NCBI RefSeq assembly: GCF_017347095.1
Contig: NZ_JADPRZ010000025.1
Span: 1-45,158, forward strand
Length of the DNA stretch: 45,158 nt
Direction: 5' to 3'
Source: Sporosarcina sp. E16_8
GTDB taxonomy: Bacteria; Bacillota; Bacilli; Bacillales_A; Planococcaceae
Of the stretch, positions 41,162 through 45,158 are shown piece by piece. The translations under genes were made by a program, and so were the position numbers. Position 1 is the first letter of the stretch, and each line of letters starts with the position of its first letter. The notes beneath the pieces were generated by a model, which had not been told where the DNA came from, made no database searches, and worked only from the letters and a program-made list of their open reading frames with translations.

Positions 41162-43128
41162 CTACCTGCAATCAAGGATTCCGCTGTCACGTTCTGATTC
41201 GTATTGATAAATGCCCATTCAGACGGCGTTGGCTGACTTTGAAAAGAAACGATCTCTTTGCCGGCCTTCAATATGACATCACCTGTTTCTGCGGTTCTTA
41301 TCATCTGTCCTACATCATCCGCAAATCGGAATGTTCGTAAGATAGGTTCAATGTCCTGATCCGACTGTTTCATAAATGCGACTGTATTTAACTGTGCAAC
41401 CACATCCTGCGCTTCTTTCGAACGGTCAAACATTTCATATCGTTGTGATACGAGCGTTAATGAAACGTTCCACTTACGTCCTCGTGCAGATAAGGTTTTG
41501 AAAAAGGTCATCATCGAAGGATAATCGAGCATCATCCACGCCTCATCCTGTATCACACGTTTTTTAGGTTTCGGATCATTTAAAATAAAACGATTCCAAA
41601 TCCACGTCATAAGGACATGTTGCGCAAGCGGACGTTCAATTCCATTTTTAGACAGCCTACTAATATCAAAATTAACAATGGGTGCGTCATCAATCGAAAC
41701 ACCAGTAGTATTTACAATTTGCGTTTGACAATCGAACATTCCAAACGCTTTCCCTTCAACGAATAAGCCAACAACATGTTTTAAATCATCTAAACCTTGG
41801 TCTCCATCTTCTATTCTTCTATCAATCTCATTTTTCACATCGGATATCTGTGGCATATTAATGTACTTTCTCTTAAATACAATATTTCCGGTTTCATCTA
41901 CCGACTCTAATTGCTCATACAATGATTCCGGTTCTTCTGTAATGTTACGTTTGCGATATGCATCGCCAAGGATATCATCTAATGCGCCGAGTTCCTGGGG
42001 CGTTAAATGTGCGTTTTGCGGGGACGCCGACTCCTTCATAACTTTAAAGAATTCAATGCCCTCTTTTACTTTCTCGTTGATGTTTACTTTCTCAACGATA
42101 TATTCATCAGCTGTATAACGATTGACAATTTCTTTCTCTACGTAAATATCCAAGGGATTGATGCGACTTACGTTTTGCGCTGTCAGATCACTTCGAATTT
42201 CAATAACAACACCACCAAGAGCATGTGTTAGGGCTACATACTCAGGCTCAACGTCCATGATGACCGTTTTTTCAATTCCATCCATAGCCCCGCGACCAAT
42301 GAGTTGCTTAACGAATACGCCTTTACCGGCACCCGATTCACCAAATATCCCAACATTATAATTGTTTAGTTTTGAATCGAAGTTGTTAAAATAGATATAT
42401 TCGTTCCCATATACACCGATTGGCATTCCGCCAGTGTGATTTAACTTAGAGGATGAGTGTGGGAAGATTGCTGTTAGTGCCATACGATCAAGGTTACGGT
42501 ACGAACGATTTAAATAGTTTTGACCAAGAGGTAATGTTGAGAGCCACCCCTCTTTTTGTCGATCAAAGCTGTTTACAAGTTCAATAGACTCTGCAGCCAG
42601 CGACCTTTCGATACTAACACTTTTGTCATTTAACTCATTCAATGTATCTGCGTATATCGTTGCAGAAATACTGACATAGTAAAGTCCGTTCTCGTTGTTT
42701 CGTATCTGGTCGCGAAGTCCTTTTGTATCGCGAAGTTTCTGAAGCGACTCGTCTAAACGAGCATGATTTTCATTTTTTTGGGCGGAAATGATGACGGCCT
42801 CTAATTGGTCAATCTTATCTTTTAATTTCCTAACCGCGTCCGTCCTTTCAAACGGTTCAATATGAACGGAACAATCCATGTCATCTCCCAAAAATAGGCC
42901 CTCCAGCCAATTAATACGTACCGTTCGCGGATACCCACTAGGTTTAATAAAAAACGAACGACCGTACTTTTTTTTGCCAATTCCCGTTTGAATTTCAAAA
43001 AAGTCAGTCGAAAACTTAATACCTTCATTTATCGCATTATCCACTAACGACGGAAACGATAATTCTAGCTCATCATCAGCTGGTAACGGCATCACGGGCT
43101 TTTTCGGATTCTTCTTCAGTTTGAACAA
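41158..43128 (-). CDS. VirB4-type conjugation ATPase
   Basis: 656 residues from a TTG at 43128, supported by GAGGAGG nine bases upstream. It powers assembly and transport in the type IV secretion channel at the inner membrane. Walker A is GESGAGKG (263-270) and Walker B is RVIQDEAWMM (D528, E529); the arginine-rich region ARGRKWNVSLTLVSQRYEMF follows as in VirB4 and TraC. Its start lies 53 bases inside the end of the upstream gene, a long overlap. The N-terminal half (~1-240) is a diverged VirB4 N-terminal domain. Clear family member and length. Confidence 0.93.
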   Translation of the reverse strand: MFKLKKNPKKPVMPLPADDELELSFPSLVDNAINEGIKFSTDFFEIQTGIGKKKYGRSFFIKPSGYPRTVRINWLEGLFLGDDMDCSVHIEPFERTDAVRKLKDKIDQLEAVIISAQKNENHARLDESLQKLRDTKGLRDQIRNNENGLYYVSISATIYADTLNELNDKSVSIERSLAAESIELVNSFDRQKEGWLSTLPLGQNYLNRSYRNLDRMALTAIFPHSSSKLNHTGGMPIGVYGNEYIYFNNFDSKLNNYNVGIFGESGAGKGVFVKQLIGRGAMDGIEKTVIMDVEPEYVALTHALGGVVIEIRSDLTAQNVSRINPLDIYVEKEIVNRYTADEYIVEKVNINEKVKEGIEFFKVMKESASPQNAHLTPQELGALDDILGDAYRKRNITEEPESLYEQLESVDETGNIVFKRKYINMPQISDVKNEIDRRIEDGDQGLDDLKHVVGLFVEGKAFGMFDCQTQIVNTTGVSIDDAPIVNFDISRLSKNGIERPLAQHVLMTWIWNRFILNDPKPKKRVIQDEAWMMLDYPSMMTFFKTLSARGRKWNVSLTLVSQRYEMFDRSKEAQDVVAQLNTVAFMKQSDQDIEPILRTFRFADDVGQMIRTAETGDVILKAGKEIVSFQSQPTPSEWAFINTNQNVTAESLIAGR

Positions 43129-44035
43129 CTTCTAACGCCTCCTCATGTTCGTGTACTAAATCTACAAAGCCTGCAACGGCGGATGGATCCATCGTTACGA
43201 ATGCGGCCATTTTCTCTTTTTCCGCCAGGTCTTCAATTGGGTGTAAAACAGTCCGGTCACGATTCATAGCTCGCTTCAATACTTCCATTGCGCGAAGAGA
43301 ATCCTGAATTTCCGCCTCAATTTTCGCTCTTCGCAATGCTCGACGCACAATGTTTGCACGCATATACAATTGCTCAATGATGACTTTTTCTCGCTGTTCT
43401 TTATTCAATTTCGCCATTTTAGAGGGTTCATAAATGTAGTTCACTACATAATAAATACGAAGAGAAATACGGAAATCGTCCATCGTGCGTGATTGAATGT
43501 GTTCAATAACATCCATGTTATACTTTCTAGTTTGAGGGTTACATTTCTTCAAATTCTCCTCAAAACGAATTCGTTCCTTCCGGAAGTCTTGTCGAACAGC
43601 TTGTCCCAAAATTTGAATCGGGAAATTTATAACGTTATAAAGCTGTTGGTATCCTTGTAAAATCCCTAACTGTTCTGAGGGTTTCAACAAATCAAAGTTT
43701 ACAAAGTCACTGCTAAGAATTATTGAGTATTCATTTTTTTGTTTATGAATGATCCCATACTCGATGTCATTGACTTCCAAAAGATCTTTTATACTTTCTA
43801 CATTAGGGTCCTGTACCTCTCCCTTTTTCCTTCCTTTCAACTTCAGAATTGACTTTCCGTTTTCTTCTGGCTGGGAAACAGCTCCCCCTTCCGATTCGCG
43901 TTGTTCCTCAAGAAACTGCTTTCGACGCCACCCAAATACAGGTTCATTATTATCCATTCTTTTCTTGGCAACAAACGTAAATACTAGCGCTACAAAGAGA
44001 ACAAGGATTGTAAAAATAACAAATATGTCAAACAT
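43076..44035 (-). CDS. Conjugation protein resembling TraC/VirB4 N-terminal region
   Basis: 319 residues with one N-terminal helix (~3-23), then a basic linker. The stretch DIEYGIIHKQKNEYSIILSS followed by LLKPSEQLGILQGYQQLYN resembles the N-terminal domains of VirB4 and TraC proteins, where the motif EYG-x-I and a Leu-rich segment recur. It has no ATPase motif. The long helical C-terminal half (RANIVRRALRRAKIEAEIQD) suggests a coiled-coil assembly surface. It overlaps the ATPase gene and may act as a membrane adaptor for it; this is inference. Confidence 0.7.
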   Translation of the reverse strand: MFDIFVIFTILVLFVALVFTFVAKKRMDNNEPVFGWRRKQFLEEQRESEGGAVSQPEENGKSILKLKGRKKGEVQDPNVESIKDLLEVNDIEYGIIHKQKNEYSIILSSDFVNFDLLKPSEQLGILQGYQQLYNVINFPIQILGQAVRQDFRKERIRFEENLKKCNPQTRKYNMDVIEHIQSRTMDDFRISLRIYYVVNYIYEPSKMAKLNKEQREKVIIEQLYMRANIVRRALRRAKIEAEIQDSLRAMEVLKRAMNRDRTVLHPIEDLAEKEKMAAFVTMDPSAVAGFVDLVHEHEEALEVVQTEEESEKARDAVTS

Positions 44036-44065
44036 CTTTTCACCTCAACTTCTGCTTTAAGATCT

Positions 44066-44374
44066 TTAAGCTTTATATATTTTTTGACTACGCATGAAGA
44101 AAACTTTTGAAAATATAAACTCGGATAAATATTGGTCACGACGGTCTAATTTAATAAAAGCTAGTGATAACGTCGTTGTATTAATCACCAGAAAAATAAT
44201 AAACCTAAGACCCACATCTACTAATCCATCTACAAAGGGTAGATTGAATAGAAGTAGTTGAATCATACTGAAAACGCCTGCAGGAACAATGAGAATAAAT
44301 TGACGTACAGACAATACAGCAAGAATCGTTTTTTCTTCCTCAGTTAAATCAATTGGAACCACAATTTCATTCAT
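44066..44374 (-). CDS. PrgI/VirB3-like small membrane protein
   Basis: 102 residues. The N-terminal text VVPIDLTEEEKTILAVLSVR is typical of PrgI-family proteins. Two hydrophobic helices (~28-47 and ~55-75) and a C-terminal basic segment follow (YLSEFIFSKVFFMRSQKIY). PrgI/VirB3 proteins bind the VirB4 ATPase at the membrane, and this gene lies just upstream of the TraC-like and VirB4 genes. ATG start after AAGGA at slightly long spacing. Confidence 0.8.
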   Translation of the reverse strand: MNEIVVPIDLTEEEKTILAVLSVRQFILIVPAGVFSMIQLLLFNLPFVDGLVDVGLRFIIFLVINTTTLSLAFIKLDRRDQYLSEFIFSKVFFMRSQKIYKA

Positions 44375-44403
44375 GAGCGTCCCGTCCTTAAATTAATATT
44401 GAT

Positions 44404-44447
44404 AAAAAAGGAGTGGATGACTTATACAGTCGCCACTCCTTTTTTTT
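44404..44447. terminator. Internal terminator after the pilin-like gene
   Basis: GGAGTGG (44410-44416) pairs with CCACTCC (44433-44439), with a second GACT/AGTC pairing inside and T-runs on both sides. It lies between the first and second genes of the operon, so the first gene should be expressed more than the rest. Confidence 0.85.
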
Positions 44448-44499
44448 GTAAAGCCTCATTCTAAGACAAAATTCAATATATCTATCGAGTTTCGTATAA

Positions 44500-44799
44500 T
44501 CAACCACCTACAATACCTTGAATTGCTGGTGCTAGGAAATACGCTGAGTAGAATAACAAAGCTCCACCGATACAAGAGAAGAGAGCCTTCCAAACCGTAC
44601 CAATTTGTCTCGAAGAAATTGACCCAAAAATAATGAAGATGGCAATAATTAGTATCGCTAATGTAAATAGAGCTCCACCAATACCTCCGACCATTTTAAT
44701 AATCTTCATGGTAGCTGCATTGATTTCGTTATTCCCACCACCAGTGTAAATTGATCCATTAATTGTTAGAAGTGTAACTCGATTCATAAGTTCGTTCAC
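44500..44799 (-). CDS. VirB2/TrbC-like pilin or channel subunit
   Basis: 99 residues from the GTG at 44799, the first good start after GGGAGGTG; the longer frame begins inside a poly-A tract and is unlikely. Two hydrophobic helices (~38-60 and ~68-90) are separated by a short basic loop (SSRQIGTVWK), the hairpin layout of VirB2/TrbC and of the corresponding Gram-positive proteins. A Gly-rich segment precedes the first helix (MVGGIGGALF). It is the first gene of the operon. Confidence 0.7.
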   Translation of the reverse strand: MNELMNRVTLLTINGSIYTGGGNNEINAATMKIIKMVGGIGGALFTLAILIIAIFIIFGSISSRQIGTVWKALFSCIGGALLFYSAYFLAPAIQGIVGG

Positions 44800-44820
44800 G
44801 TAGACATTCACCTCCCCCCG

Positions 44821-44872
44821 AAAAAAAAAAAAAAAACACCGCAAAACGAGAGGTTTCTCTCGTTTTGCGGTG
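44821..44872 (-). terminator. Strong intrinsic terminator in the operon leader
   Basis: CACCGCAAAACGAGAG (44837-44852) is perfectly complementary to 44857-44872 around a 4-base loop, and in the minus-strand transcript 16 T's follow. The ribosome binding site of the first gene lies immediately after. It sits between the promoter and the operon. Confidence 0.95.
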
Positions 44873-44909
44873 CTTCCGCTTTTGTAGTCTATTATGTAAA
44901 TCTCTTATT

Positions 44910-44938
44910 ATTATTCATCACACACTGGAAATTGTCAA
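44910..44938 (-). promoter_or_regulatory. Consensus promoter of the conjugation operon
   Basis: TTGACA (44938-44933) and AATAAT (44915-44910) are separated by exactly 17 bp. Transcription would begin near 44903 and reach the terminator after about 30 bases. Confidence 0.75.
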
Positions 44939-45158
44939 TCGATAAATATGATTCATAATAATCCTTCTGGAACAATGGCTTCTACTCTCGCGATTGAGCA
45001 ATCCTAAAATACCCAGTGAGTGAAAAAAACAATATAAAATCGTAACTACTTAGGTACATGAATTGTTTCAAAAATTTCTATATGGGTATCTGTCTAGTAA
45101 ACTCATTTTATTAATATATAGGTTGGACTAAAGTATTTCATCGACAACACTCGGCTTT
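44939..45158. other. Right edge without a recognisable gene
   Basis: AT-rich sequence with no open frame preceded by a ribosome binding site and no hairpin. Any upstream gene would lie outside the window. Confidence 0.5.

Noticed and set aside
1..45158. A complete conjugative plasmid backbone
   Set aside because: No relaxase, coupling protein (VirD4) or intact replication initiator was found, so the window can only be part of one.

Overview
The window looks like part of a large mobile plasmid, or less likely an integrated conjugative element, from a low-GC Gram-positive of the order Bacillales. The reasons are the AT-rich sequence, strong AGGAGG ribosome binding sites, Bacillus-type insertion sequences (ISL3, IS30, IS4Bsu1-like, IS1182, IS3), two tyrosine recombinases and a Firmicutes-type type IV secretion operon. 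A Planococcaceae-like host is a guess. No tRNA, rRNA or CRISPR array was seen.

Layout. 0-2.7 kb: a transposase tail, a small ORF and an exporter-type ABC transporter that looks like the remains of a peptide-export cluster. 2.7-6.7 kb: an IS graveyard in which a winged-helix gene was hit by an ISL3 element (8-bp target duplication) and then flanked by an IS30 element (probable 13-bp duplication). 7-12 kb: a secreted metzincin protease with a lipoprotein, membrane proteins, and a XerS-like recombinase. 12-15.8 kb: an IS1182 remnant, a perfect GC-rich palindrome, a secreted protein/lipoprotein pair, a second XerS gene broken into oppositely oriented pieces, and an EAL-domain relic. 15.8-21.3 kb: a minus-strand operon (small secreted protein, three ABC permeases, an ATPase, an anchored protein) opposite a truncated PadR regulator and a HAAS-type membrane protein. 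21.5-23.3 kb: decayed genes. 23.4-25.5 kb: a compact operon with an AbrB/zinc-motif protein, a Rad52-like annealing protein, a Cys-motif protein and a small protein. 25.5-30.1 kb: IS3 and DNA-ligase relics, more secreted/lipoprotein genes, and an IS4 element. 30.5-32.5 kb: a Fic protein and a catalytic-domain-only tyrosine recombinase with a repeat array.

32.7-44.9 kb is one long minus-strand conjugation operon. It encodes a VirB2-like pilin candidate, a PrgI-like protein, a TraC-like protein, a VirB4 ATPase, two paralogous TrbL/VirB6-like membrane proteins, a VirB1-like SLT/NlpC-P60 wall hydrolase and two small membrane proteins. A consensus promoter precedes it, but a near-perfect intrinsic terminator lies between that promoter and the first gene. 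A second terminator follows the first gene. Relaxase and coupling protein are not in the window.

The accessory half is decaying: many genes are split by frameshifts, several at short A/T runs. Some of these could be sequencing errors, so the split genes are described as whole units where the frames join sensibly.
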